In this document: in pieces, positions 31,823-42,870 of the stretch
How positions within the stretch are numbered: position 1 is the first letter of the stretch
Layout: every line of letters starts with the position of its first letter
Assembly: GCF_021347895.1 (NCBI RefSeq)
Contig: NC_067123.1
Location: forward strand, 6,515,828-6,579,827
From: Acanthochromis polyacanthus
Taxonomy: Eukaryota; Chordata; Actinopteri; Pomacentridae
Length of the DNA: 64,000 bases
Reading direction: 5' to 3'
Translations under genes and position numbers: made by a program
Notes under the pieces: model-generated
What the model was told of the DNA's origin: nothing
Seen by the model: the letters and a program-made list of their open reading frames with translations, nothing else
Databases searched by the model: none

Positions 31823-32706
31823 CAGCCTCGTTTAGAAGGTTTTCTGAGCTCTATGTGAATTAAATTGTTATTTTAATCAGCTGGTAGTTAAATCAGATTG
31901 TCAGATAAGTGCTACCTCGGTGTGAGAGTTCATCACTGATCATCCTCTTCAGCACCTGAAAGTGAAAGTCCTGGGGTCATTAGAGAACTAATGGGATGAA
32001 ACTGCAGAGACTCTGATGTGTTCCAGTGTGTGAACTCAGTCTAAAGCCTCGTCCCACGTTAAAAATTAACTAAACACTGAAATGGCAGAATAGTTCTCTC
32101 TGGTTTTTGACATATTGATGTAAACTGGGTCTGCATGTTTGATAGATTTTTTTGCATTCATCTGCTTGGAGATATTTTGTACAAAATAGTTTTATTTGGT
32201 TTGTTTAGGTTAGAAAATTATCAGTAAGGACTTATAGAAAGGACAACATACAAGGAATTTGGTTTTAGCTGTTAGTGTCACTTAGTAGTAAAGAAAAGAG
32301 AATAATAAAATAATTATAGAAATAACATATACAGGAACTTTAACTTATATTTATTTAATTATAGTTTGGGGTCACTTAGAAATGTCCTTGTTTTTGAAGA
32401 AACAATTTTTTTTTCAATGACGATAACATTAAATGAATGATAAGTCCAGTCTAGACGTTGTTAATGTGATAAATGACTATTCTAGCTGGAAATCTTTGAT
32501 GGAATATCTCCATAGGGTACAGAGGAACATTTCCAGCAACCATCACTCCTGTGTTCTAATGCTACATTGTGTTAGCTAATGGTGTTGAAAGGCTCATTGA
32601 TGATTAGAAACCCTTGTGCAGTTATGTTAGCACATGAATAAAAGTGTGAGTTTTCATGAAAAACATGAAATTGTCTGGATGAGCCCAAACATTTGAACAC
32701 TACTGT
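31823..32706 (-). pseudogene. Duplicated INTS8 intron-exon-intron segment with broken exon
   Basis: This segment matches 51603-52296 of the ints8 gene at high identity, starting at a shared ACAGCCTCGTTTAGAAGG. It includes intron, the exon equivalent to 51757-51707, the next intron and a MITE. The exon copy (31955-31916) keeps both splice sites but is 40 bases instead of 51: an 11-base deletion removes the KCCSMM region and shifts the frame. Intron flanks are present, so this was a DNA-level duplication, not a retrocopy. The 32.2-32.36 kb part has about 150 bases absent from the ints8 copy. Confidence 0.85.
32361..32706 (-). mobile_element. MITE family A, copy 2 (full, inverted)
   Basis: Begins AGTTTGGGGTCACTTAGAAA and ends GAACACTACTGTA, opposite orientation to copy 1. 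It is contained in the INTS8 duplication, where its counterpart is 51998-52296. Confidence 0.75.
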
Positions 32707-34140
32707 ATTCACTATAAACTTTAGAACGAGTTAGCTAAAATACAGAAAACTGTGGAAATTTAACAGTTTTTATAATGTTTAATATTCAATGATTGTCTGT
32801 TGAGGAAATTCTCAAGTATGTGGGCCTAATTTATTTCCCTAATTAAAACATTAATCATAGTAAGTTGACCTGTGAAGCCTATTTCATGCAAAAAGTGCAA
32901 CTTAGTGTGCTTTAAATGCAAAAAGAAAACACCATGAGAAATCAATATTACCTAAAAGAAAGAATAAAACATTATGAAACACTAAATATTGATTAATTCA
33001 GGATGTATGAATAAAATGTTAAAAGATCATTCACATGGCAGTAACTTATGGTTATGTTCTAATTTAGTGAATACAATGTGTGACCCTAAATCACATTACA
33101 AAAGTTTTAAGGATATTTGTAATATTTTCATTTAGAATATTCATTTTAATTTAATCTAATATGTGTTTTTGTCTGTTTTACTTTTTCTGTAAATAATGTC
33201 AATAATGTGATAAACGATGTCATGCTAACAGCTTTTATTTATATTAAATATAAGATATGAGTGTTTCACTGCTCATCAGACTGGTGATGTAATTCTGTCT
33301 TTACCCAGCTGGGGGCGACATTCATGTAAACCGTAGTAAAACACACATTCAATTTATAACTGTGTGTTGATATCCAGCTTCATATGCATTAGAGATACAT
33401 TGTGTATTTTCATATTGCTCTGTGTACATGTATGTCCAGCCCTTTGGTCAATCGGTGGTTGGTAAAAGTGCTATGTAAATAAAGCTGGATTGGATTGGAA
33501 TGGATATGCATTAGAATCATCTGGAGGATTCATCTTAAAATTTTCCTGTTTTGTCCATCTTGGTGGAGTTAACACTGCAGTTTTCAAATGTAAGTGAAGG
33601 GTATTAAAGGGGTGACATGAGGGTTTTATTAGAAGAAAGAAAAAAGTTCTCATATTCTTATAATTATATATTATCACGGAGGCCAGGATCCAACGGACAG
33701 TTGCATTATTTAGACTACTTGTCTTCAAATCCCACTTTAGTTCGTTGCTTCCAGCTGTTTAGGAATTCTTTATTTATCAGATACTTGGACACGTTTAGCT
33801 ATTCTTTCTCAGCGTGTTAATATTGTTTTTATTCATTTTTCATTTTACATATTATTAATTATTATATTATTTGCATATATCTGTTCTGCTGTAATGATGT
33901 GAATTTCTCCTGGTGTGAGGAGCAATAAAGGATTGTCTTATCTTAAAGACCATCAGACAGCAGCAGGATCAATATAGATGTCTCCAAAGAAGAGAGAGCT
34001 GTGTTCTTTTACACATGGAGCAAAGGCAGTAACTTAAGTAATTAGTTTCAATCACAAATTAGCCTCGTCTTGGAAACTAGAATGAATCTAACAGGAGGTT
34101 TACTGTAGACGCTGCTCTTTAGTTTCACAGTCTCTGTACT
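32707..34140. other. Intergenic, AT-rich, LINE tails only
   Basis: Two LINE 3' tails are visible: AAATAAAGCTGGATTGGATT at about 33476-33505, and CAATAAAGGATTGTCTTATC at about 33922-33945. Nothing else is recognised. Confidence 0.5.
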
Positions 34141-34920
34141 CCTCATATTCACGACTTTTCCTATGCTTAAGGAATGTTTTTTAGCATGTTTTACACTGGT
34201 CACTTGTGTTTGCATTTTCACTGTATGAGCAATATAAGATTTGTTGAATTTTTACACTGTCTGCCTTTCAAATCAACTTTGTTTCCCGCAAAGTGCAGAA
34301 AACAAAAGATGAAAATGATTCAAATATATTAGTTCTAGCTGGAAGACTGTGCTGGAAGAAAAGAGTGAAAAATGAAACATACAGATTAAAAATTAAAGGT
34401 TATTCACAGTGGGTGGACGATAACACTGTGGAGACGCTGCATTTACTGTACCAACATGTACGGCTGGTTTTATAAGGAAAGGCAGTTAATACAGCTTAGA
34501 TTTTACCTGTTATCAGGCTGTAGTTGAATGTCTAATAATCTGATGCACATACACAACCACTCAAAAGTTTAGGGTCACTTAGAAATGTCCTTATTTTTGA
34601 AAGAAAAGCTTTTTTTCAAGGAAGATAGCACTAAATCAAATAAAACCTCTTGAATTTTTACACTGTCAGCCATTAAAATCAACATTTTAATCTTTTGTTT
34701 TCTGCACTTTGGCAGAAAACACAAGATTAAAATGATTAAAATATATTGTAGTTCCAGTTAGAAGACTGTGCTGGAAGACAAGTGTGAAAAATGAAACAAC
34801 AACAAAGAGGAAAATAGGAGTTGGACCACATTATGCTTTAGTTTAATCTAAATAAGCTGCTGAAAAATATATCCTTCATGCTTTTTTATGACTAATAATG
34901 TTAAAATGTATATTTTGTCC
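34140..34920 (+). repeat. Duplicate of cd6 intron-1 sequence, internally tandem
   Basis: Two tandem sub-copies (34238-34378 and 34648-34796) share TGAATTTTTACACTGTC, AGAAAACA.AAGAT, AAATATATT and GACTGTGCTGGAAGA. A terminal fragment of MITE family A (34556-34640) lies between them. The whole region resembles 30,700-31,210. Confidence 0.6.
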
Positions 34921-34975
34921 ACCTTAGACAGGTAACCTGTCACATAGAGCCTTCGTTTTCAGCTGCAGGTGTGCA

Positions 34976-36693
34976 AGATTAACTGGTGATCCGATCAACT
35001 GGTGATTTCAGCGTTTCTGAGACAGATGTTTCGTAGGCGTGGCTTTTCAGGACCCTTACCGACTAACCAGGAAATAAACAATGGAACAACTTCGCTCCTA
35101 AAAATGAGATTTCTGCTGTTTTATTCATTTTGGTCCTGACAAAAAATATCTGGAAATAAGTCGCATTCTCATCGTAAGAGTCATGCGCTGTCAGGCAACA
35201 AGAAAGAAAACTACGTAACCGCGGTTGGAACTAGTGGAGCTGTGATCACTGTCAAAACCTGTTAAAGCAGCAGACAGGAGACCAAGACACGATGTACACG
35301 TTATTTAACAAGAAGTTCACCAAGCTGTGATAACAGAATGCCGAAGTGTTGCAGTATAACATTAATATATTGATACAGTATTGGCAGGTTTAGATCACAT
35401 TGTAGCTACACCGTAGCACTGTCTTATTTAAATAACACAAACGTCAACATGTTACTTAAACAGCCCAGCAGTATTTAACGTATTGGATTTGAAATGCAGC
35501 AGTTTAGCAAAATTCACAGGACATTCATGTTCAAACCAGCAGCAGAACTTTGTTGTGTCATACTACTCTAAACTGACATGTCATTGAGAAAAGACACCGA
35601 TTCCTTTCAGTATATCACATACACTGGGACGTTAGCTCAGCTGACTCAACAGGAGATCTATAAACCCGATGCAGTGGATCGGGTTCAACTCCAGCTCACG
35701 GCTTCCTACTGTAGGTTTTCTCCCTACTTTTCCGTCCGTCTCTCTATTTACCTGTCAAATAAAGCTAATAAAAGGGGGTATTCACAGCTATTGGTAGTCA
35801 TAAGTATATATAAGTGTAAAGGTGTTCATTGAAGAGGCAGTTTTTAGTCTGAGAGGGAATCTGCAGATGGAACTTATGGTAGAACAATTCAGCAAGATGA
35901 TCTTATTTGGTCTGTTTTTATTCATTCTTATTTTATTGTTTCACGTCTTGAGTTGTGAGATCTTGTTTGAAACAGCAGCTAGCTATATAGTTCAAGGGTG
36001 GGCTCGTTAAGGTTTTGTAGAATAAATATCCTCGTCTATATTATTGTTCTAGGTCTTTAGAAATAAAAATACCTTTAATTTTGTGTTCTATAAAGTCACA
36101 ATGCATTGATTCTATAGAATACAATGTTGATTATAACTTGCAATGCCCCAGTAAAATAAATAAATCCTGAATAACGGGGGAAAATAGATGAAGGATATCG
36201 ACGTTCTGAAGGTTGGAATGTGAAACCTCTGGTTAGAATGCGGTCAGATGGTTTATATGATGTCATTGTTTTACTTAAAATCTGTTTAAAAGTAGAACAA
36301 CTCAGGTCCGACTGGTTTATCGTAGTAAGCTTTGAAAACGGTATTAGAACTTCTCTTGCTGTTTCTGTCTGACCGTCGGACTGAGGCCACAGACTGTCAC
36401 CAGTTAATCTGGTGGAGATTGTCACGCTCTACCGCAGCGAAGCGATATTTCCTCTCCGTTAGGTGGAAGTCCTCATTAAACCGAGTATTTTACTGGTAGA
36501 CTGAACACCCGTGAGTCCAAACAGAGCAATAACAACAATGTTAAAGCTGCAACAAGAACATTTTGGAACAGTTTATTGACATTTGTGTGTTTTGAACAGG
36601 CATCAACACAGTCACCTATGCTATGCATTGCCGTTGTAACAGCTGTCTTGCTCACTGAATATCACCAGTTGATCGGATCACCAGTTAATCTTC
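34976..36693. mobile_element. 1.7-kb element with about 38-bp terminal inverted repeats
   Basis: The left end reads AGATTAACTGGTGATCCGAT and then CAACTGGTGAT. The exact inverted sequence is at 36655-36693. Each end contains AACTGGTGAT twice as a direct repeat. No clear target duplication and no transposase motif were seen. A tRNA-headed SINE (35628-35780) lies inside. Superfamily unknown. Confidence 0.6.
35628..35780 (+). mobile_element. tRNA-derived SINE
   Basis: A tRNA-like head with GTTAGCTCAGCTGACTC (A-box region) and GGTTCAACTCC (B-box consensus), followed by pyrimidine-rich body and the tail CTGTCAAATAAAGCTAATAA, typical of fish tRNA SINEs. It is not a tRNA gene: there is no foldable anticodon arm or acceptor complement. 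Confidence 0.65.
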
Positions 36694-37088
36694 AACACCG
36701 GTCCTGAACTTTCAGTTTCACAGTTTAAGAAATCAGAAATAAAATGAGCTGCGTACCATAGTGGTATTCATCTTTCTGAAAGCATACCGTCACAGATGAA
36801 TGGAGTCAGCAATGCTCCGAAAAGGCCTCATATGCACACAGTCTTCTGTTCTTTCTTTTGGCTGCAGGTTTGGTTCAGTCTCTTATTGTTCAGCGGTTAG
36901 TTTCCAGAATTCTTTAAAGCAAGTCTCGTCCAAACAGCCCTTAATAGTCTGCACAAGAACTTCAATAAACCAGAGTAATTATAATTCACACATGGTAACT
37001 AGTAAAAACACATTATTATATTTAAATATCACAACAGACGCATTTTAACACCGTCTGCCACAACCTTTTTCACTGACATTAATTACGC

Positions 37089-37860
37089 TCTTCTTTCTTC
37101 TTCTTCTTCTTCTCTCTTCTTCTTTCTTCTTCTTCTTCTTCTTCTTCTTATTGTTTAATGGCAGTTGGCACGCAACTTTTAGGTGCATTACCGCCACCTT
37201 CTGGAATGGAGTGTGGGGGCAGGAAGGCCCCAGCAGTCCTTAAATCCTCTCTCTTAAACCCGTTCTTTCCATAAATAAAAGCAATGTTCTAGCAACATGT
37301 TCAAAGATAAGTTACTCAATATTTCCCTGACCTCGAATTTGATTTTACTATCACAAATTTTCCTCTTGAATACTCTCTCTGCTGTTGAAACTTGGGGCAA
37401 TAGATCAATACATGCTCAACATTCTCTTCCACTCTACAGCATTCACATTCCCTTGTATTATGTTTTCCAATAACTCTCAGGAGTGCTATTCAGCCCTGTG
37501 TGCCCGAGTCTTAATCGTGACAAGACATCCTCCTCTTTCCGGCCTAAACAGCCCTGTTCTCCTAAATTCCCTCTAACACTTTTTTGGATTGAGTAATAAA
37601 AGCGACCTTCGAGCAAGTATCCCATAAGTAAGTGACCTTGGACGCATCAGTATAAATAATCAAATCATTGAATAACATAAGAAATATACCCATTAACAGA
37701 ACCACTATTACACTTCTTTCCCAATAAGCTAGATCCACCTTTATTTCTGTCAGTAACCATGGAGGAGTAAGAGAAATTGAAACCGTTGGACTTATTTCAA
37801 GTTGATCTATTCCGGACTCTTGTGTCATGCTTTCTATTACCCATGCCAAAGCCATTAATC
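37089..37860 (-). mobile_element. LINE remnant with RNase H segment and (GAA)n tail
   Basis: Read on the minus strand: LIIYTDASKV (start of an RNase H domain, near 37,640-37,670), then LSRLRLGHTGLN, GKHNTRECECC and ENVEHVLIYCPKFQQ. The His/Cys-rich end is typical of the C-terminus of I-group non-LTR elements. Frames are broken. A 3' UTR follows, with GGTGGCGGTAATGCACCT, then AATAAGAAGAAGAAG, whose plus-strand form is the CTT microsatellite at 37090-37149. Confidence 0.65.
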
Positions 37861-38390
37861 TGCACCTTTTCTTTTTCCTGACTTGGCTGTAATTAATTAC
37901 GTTCTCTGTTGTTCATAAAGTTTAAACAAAAAACAGGAAGAAGCTTTGTTTACTTCCGGCTTTAGGAGCACGCGCTCAGCTCAGCTTCGCCTTCCTATTG
38001 GCTGCCTGGCGTCTAGCCCGCCCACCACCGGCAGACCGGAAAATTCAACTGACAGAAAAACAAATCGAGAAATTAATTTAAATTTATGTATTTTCACGCG
38101 TTTTATTAAACAATTAAAAAACAAAACACTTGAACCGAAACATAAAATTCAAGGAAGCTGCGTTCGGCTTATTTTAAGAAGTTTTCGCGGCTTTCTTGTT
38201 GTTTACTGCTTTTATTTCGTGTAACTGCTTTTAAAACGAAAGCAAAGCACATTTAAAACATCGACAAAACACAAACGAAGAGGCTTCACTTTAAAGATGT
38301 ATGTTCTATGCTAATTTAAAAACTTTAATTCGAACAGTTTACGGATGAGAGTATTTATACACATGCGCAATGAGTCATAACAGTGACACA
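37861..38390. other. Intergenic upstream of ccne2
   Basis: Contains GC-rich, CCAAT- and GC-box-bearing sequence (37,960-38,040), possibly distal promoter, then AT-rich sequence. No open frame is recognised. Confidence 0.4.
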
Positions 38391-38437
38391 TTGGCGCCAG
38401 CGCGGAAGCAGGTTCGTTGGGCTCGGAACCAAAGCGG
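38391..38437 (+). promoter_or_regulatory. E2F-type promoter site and first non-coding exon of ccne2
   Basis: TTGGCGCC at 38391-38398 is a perfect palindromic E2F site. It precedes a GC-rich stretch ending at a good splice donor (GCGG/GTAAG, exon end 38437). Cyclin E genes are classical E2F targets. A CCAAT box (reverse, ATTGG near 37997) and a CCCGCCC GC box near 38020 lie farther upstream. The exact transcription start cannot be read from sequence. Confidence 0.5.
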
Positions 38438-39321
38438 GTAAGCCGCAGTATTAGACTTTAAATCGGCCTTTTCACCTCTTTAATACGTATTTTTACTGTT
38501 GTGCATTTTCTGCAACTTTTCACGTGCAGCACTAGATTAACTCGGATCCACTTAAAGGAGCCTGTTGTTTGTTATTTTGCTGCTTTAGTTTGTGAACGCT
38601 GTTTTTCCGAACTGGCCGCTTGTATGGAGCGGTTCGCCGATGAAAGTTGAGTTTGTTGACAGTTTGGAGTTAACAAAGCTGAATGACTTTAAAGGAGGCA
38701 GGGAAGCAAAGTTTGCATCCTCTGAGCATTGATTAGTGAAGCAAAACTTTCCACTTAGTGCGCTTTTGTATATTTTGTTCCTGGTTTAATTCATCTAAAC
38801 CCAGAACTTGAAGCAGAATTGATTGGAGATATAATGGTGCACGAGTTAAGTTAGCCACGTGATGGGTTTGCGTCAAACTCAAAGCGTTTAGTGTTTCTGA
38901 GTACAAAATGTCCTCTTTAGGCGTGTGTGTTGTGGCTGCACAGAGGCAGCACTTGTGGAGTTTTCCACTGCCTCTTGCTGTTCTGGGTCGTCTTGGTTCG
39001 TACAAGTGCAGAATGAATAAATAAACAGAAATAACCGCTTCAAGGAAAGGCAGCACTGTTTAGTAGATCATGGCTTCACAATGGGAGCAATCAAAGCGCT
39101 TCTTTTAATGTCTGCGCATTTGGTGAGGGGCAAATATCCATTAATCTCTGCAGAAATGAACTTGGATTAATGCAAGGCAGCAACGTCGTCGTTCTGAGTA
39201 GATATGGCTCCACAATGGGAGCAATTAACGCGCTTCTTTGATATTTTGATGAGGTTAAACCCGTTTGCCACCTGGAGACCTGCCTATAAATACTGACAGG
39301 TCTTCCTCTCTCCTCTCACAG

Positions 39322-39352
39322 ATTACAGCAGACACTGGCATGACCAAAGAAG
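39322..39352 (+). other. ccne2 leader exon 2 (predicted)
   Basis: A 31-base exon bounded by a pyrimidine-rich acceptor (CTCTCACAG) and donor GAAG/GTAAG. It contains an ATG at 39340 in good context, but that frame (MTKE...) runs through exons 42709-42757 and 42856-42885 and stops in exon 43754-43887. It is therefore not the cyclin frame and would act as an overlapping upstream ORF. In the cyclin frame this exon is open but lacks a start. Confidence 0.45.
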
Positions 39353-39646
39353 GTAAGAACATCTCCTGTTTGAAAGCACACAACTGGGGCTAGAAGGAGA
39401 AAGAACAAATGGTGTAAACTGCAAAATATAAGAAAAAGACAATTTATTTGATTACAATGCCACATAGCAAGGAAAGTTTATTATGGAGTGCAATTCAAAA
39501 TGCTCTACAAAGGCAAATTAATTACAAAAATAATTCAGAAGGTAGATATTGAAAAGCATGTGTTAAAATCCTATAAATAAATGGTTTAAGCAACAAAATG
39601 CACATGAAATTGTATGACTCGGATAAAAAGAGAAAATAAAATCACT

Positions 39647-40183
39647 TTAACCCTCTGTTGTCTTAATTTATGGGCACCAAAAATTGTTTCCTTGTCTAAA
39701 TAACATCTAAAAATATGGCAAAAAAATCTCCAAATTTCTGAAAATTTGCAAAACCTTCAGGAATAAAATTACAATAATTCCTTAAGTTTCCCTTAAAAGT
39801 TTTTATTTAAATAAAATCCCCCAAATATGGCAAGAAAATTCTTGTAAATATTTTCAAAAATGAGTAAAAATCTTCCAAAAAAATCTTAGACATCTGAAGT
39901 GATTACATATATCAGTAAAATTCTAATACCGGTATTTCTTTAAGAAAATTCACAAAAATCAACCAAAATCCAGTGAATTTTGCTGTATTTTATTTATTTA
40001 TTTTTTGGGGGGTGAATGTTCTAATGAAACACTTGACATTTCTTTTTTTTCCACCAAAAAATGTTCAAAAATGTGGACATCAGAAGTTAAACTGTGAAAT
40101 AATATATAATTCCCCCCCCCCCCCCCCCCCATTTTCAAACTTTAAAACAGGTCAATTAACCCACCGGACGACATGAGGGTTAG
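39647..40183. mobile_element. TTAA palindromic element, copy 4
   Basis: Starts TTAACCCTCTGTTGTC and ends GACATGAGGGTTAG (one terminal base changed). Central arms AAATTCACAAAAATCAACC / GGTGAATGTTC are present. A run of 19 C lies at 40112-40130. It sits in a ccne2 5' intron. Confidence 0.7.
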
Positions 40184-40185
40184 AA

Positions 40186-40560
40186 GTGGCAGTGCAGTGC
40201 TGGATTCTAGGTCCTTAATCAAAGGCAGCCGTAGATAAATGAGTCTTTAACTTTGATTTAAAGGAGTTGAGAGCTTCAGCAGTTTTCTAGAAGTTTCTTC
40301 CAGATATGTGGAGCATGAAGCTGAAAGCTGCTTCTCCAGTTTGGTTCTGACTCTGAGGACTGAGCAGATCTGTATCAGCACTGACAAAATGGAGGCTCAA
40401 CATGGAGTATATATAGTTTACTTTTTCCATTTTTACAGCTTCTACTGCTCTGCCAAATGCTTCACCATGCTGAATGTATCTTCCAAAAACTTGCTCCTCT
40501 GTATGCTGCATTTATTTTCTCACTCGACTCTTTCTTGTTGACCTCCAGTTTGTTTCGGTC
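40186..40560. repeat. Dispersed repeat fragment, LINE-like
   Basis: Sequence around TCTTCCAGATATGTGGAGCA, with CTGAAAGCTGCTTCTCCAG and GACTCTGAGGACTGAGCAGA, is of a kind commonly dispersed in fish genomes. Assigned on resemblance only; no RT motif is visible. Confidence 0.35.
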
Positions 40561-41079
40561 TCTGCTCTGTAAACCTCTCACAGTTCATCTAGAGAGCGAC
40601 GGATAATTTTTTTTTTTTGTCGCATCTAAATTTGTCAGCACTTTTTTGTGACGCAGCAGTAAGCACTATTTTTGTTTTTTGTTTGTTGGACAGAATCTGC
40701 TGCAAATGGATGATTTCTGGCACTTAAAAAGAAGAGAAGTATAGAGTACGGTGATTGTGGCATCAAGTTTGGCTAATTTCCCAACAGCTCGGCACATCAC
40801 AGGACACATTAAAGCACTGTTGAAAACTAAAAACCTGCGCTGAAGACTCGTGTGTTCACTATTGCAGGCTTCTTTTTTTTGCAATTGTGGACAACTTTTG
40901 AGCATTTTAGACCATTTTGAGTCATTGCAGACACTTTTTTTTTTTTTAACCACATTTTAGACACATTTTTCTAACTTGACAAATTTGAATTAGTTTTCAA
41001 CTACTTTTAAGTCATTCTGGATAATTTGGCTTCTTCTTGCAAAATAAAAGACCCACATTTCAAACCTGTCTGTGGATTT

Positions 41080-42650
41080 TGGGGTTCAGAAAGTATTCAG
41101 ACCCCTTGAAACTTTTCACTCTGTCATTGCAGCTATTTGCCAAAATCAAAAAAGTTCATTTTATTTCTCATTAATGTACACTCAGCACCCCATCTTGACT
41201 GGAAAAAAAAAACCAAATGTAGAAATCTTTGCAAATTTATTAAAAAAAGAAAACTGAAATATGACATGGTCAGACCCATTGCTGTCCATTTCTTCTGATC
41301 CTCCTCAAGATGGTTCTGCTTCTTTATTGGAGTCCAGCTGTGTTTAATTAAACTGATTGGACTTGATCAGGAAAGGCACACACCTGTCTATATAAGACCT
41401 TACAGCTCACAGTGCATGTCAGAGCAAATGAGAATCATGAGGTGGAAGGAACTGCCCAAGGAGCTCAGAGACAGAATTGTGGCAAGGCACAGATCTGGAC
41501 AAGGTTACAAAAGAATTTCTGCAGCACTCAAGGTTCCTCAGAGCACAGTGGCCTCCATAATCCTCAAATGGAAGAAGTTTGGGACGAGCACAACTCTTCC
41601 TAGACCTGGCCGTCCAGCCAAACTGAGCAATGGTGGGAGAAGAGCCTTGGTGAGAGAGGTAAAGAAGAACCCAAAGATCACTGTGGCTGAGCTCCAGAGA
41701 TGCAGTCGGGAAATAGGAGAAAGTTCCACAAAGTCAACTATCACTGCAGCCCTCCACCAGTCGGGGCTTTATGGCAGAGCGGCCCGACAGAAGCCTCTCC
41801 TCAGTGAAAGACACATGAAAGCCCGCATAGAGTTTAAAAAACACATGAAGGACTCCCAGACTATGAGGAATAAGATTCTCTGGTCTGTTGAGACCAAGAT
41901 TGAACTTTTTGGTGTTAATTCTAAGCGGTATGTGTGGAGAAAACCAGGCACTGCTCATCACCTGCCCAATACAATCCCCACAGTGAAACATGGTGGTGGG
42001 AGCATCATGTTGTGGGGTGTTTTTCAGCTGCAGGGACAGGATGACTGGTTGCAATTGAAGGAAGGATGAATGCGGCCAAGTACAGAGATATCTTGGAGGA
42101 AAACCTCTTCCAGAGTGCTCAGGACCTCAGACTGGGCCGAAGGTTCACCTTTCAACAGGACAATGACCCTAAGCACACAGCTAAAATAACAAAGGAGTGG
42201 CTTCAGAACAACTCTGTGACCGTTCTTGACTGGCCCAGTCAGAGCCCTGACCTAAACCCAACTGAGCATCTCTGGAGAGACCTCAAAATGACTGTCCACC
42301 AACGTTCACCATCCAACCTGACAGAACTGTAGAGGATCTGCAAGGAAGAATGGCAGAGGATCCCCAAATCCAGGTGTGAAAAACTTGTTGCGTCATTCCC
42401 AAGAAGACTCATGGCTGTACGAGCTGAAAAGGGAGCTTCTACTCAATACTGAGCACAGGGTCTGAATACTTCTGACCATGTGATATTTCAGTTTTCCTTT
42501 TTAATAAATTTCTGTATTTTTTTTTTTTCTGTCAAGATGGGGTGCTGAGTGTACATAAATAAAATGAACTTTTTTTGATTTTGGCAAATGGCTGCAATGA
42601 CACAAGGTGAAAAACTTCAAGGGGTCTGAATACTTTCCGTACTCGCTGTA
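41080..42650 (+). mobile_element. Tc1-like transposon with about 200-bp IR/DR termini
   Basis: Long inverted repeats: AAAGTATTCAGACCCCTTGA at 41090 and its complement at about 42638-42619; AGCACCCCATCTTGAC at 41186 and complement at 42532; GAAAACTGAAATATGACATG near 41250 and complement near 42490. The right end finishes CTCGCTGTA; the first bases of the left end are diverged. It lies in a ccne2 5' intron. Confidence 0.88.
41416..42452 (+). pseudogene. Tc1-like transposase, DD34E core damaged
   Basis: N-terminal HTH pair (KELRDRIVARHRSGQGYKRI; RPGRPAKL linker) and most of the catalytic domain are readable. The first catalytic aspartate in the WSDET motif is valine (WSVET). The second (QQDNDPKH) and the glutamate (NPTEHLW) remain. 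A frameshift near 42,020-42,066 splits the gene, and a TAG interrupts it at about 42331 before the usual C-terminus (EKGASTQY). Confidence 0.88.
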
Positions 42651-42708
42651 ATATTGTATCATGATGTTGTGAGACTCTGAACTGATTACACTGTGATGTT
42701 TGCTGCAG

Positions 42709-42757
42709 ACTACACCGCAGAAGATCTGAAAACGCTTCTAGACATAAAGGAACAAAG
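42709..42757 (+). other. ccne2 exon 3 (leader or N-terminal coding)
   Basis: A 49-base exon with acceptor TTTGCTGCAG and donor AAAG/GTAAGG. In the cyclin frame it reads LHRRRSENASRHKGTK, a basic stretch that resembles the RR-rich N-terminus of cyclin E2, so it may be coding if an upstream start exon exists. In the frame of the ATG at 39340 it reads DYTAEDLKTLLDIKEQ. Confidence 0.45.
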
Positions 42758-42870
42758 GTAAGGTGGATTCATGACGGATTTTCTAACTTTAATTGGCATG
42801 TGACGGTTTTTCTGGATGCTCTTTTATTAAAACTTGTACCAACTTTTCTTTGCAGCCAAATGACAGAACA

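Noticed and set aside
35628..35700. tRNA gene
   Set aside because: The A- and B-box-like motifs belong to a SINE head with a SINE tail; a tRNA cloverleaf could not be drawn.
36096..36425. 109-codon minus frame inside the unassigned TIR element
   Set aside because: No transposase motif (no DDE-like spacing or HTH visible), and comparable frames occur by chance, so it was not called as a gene.
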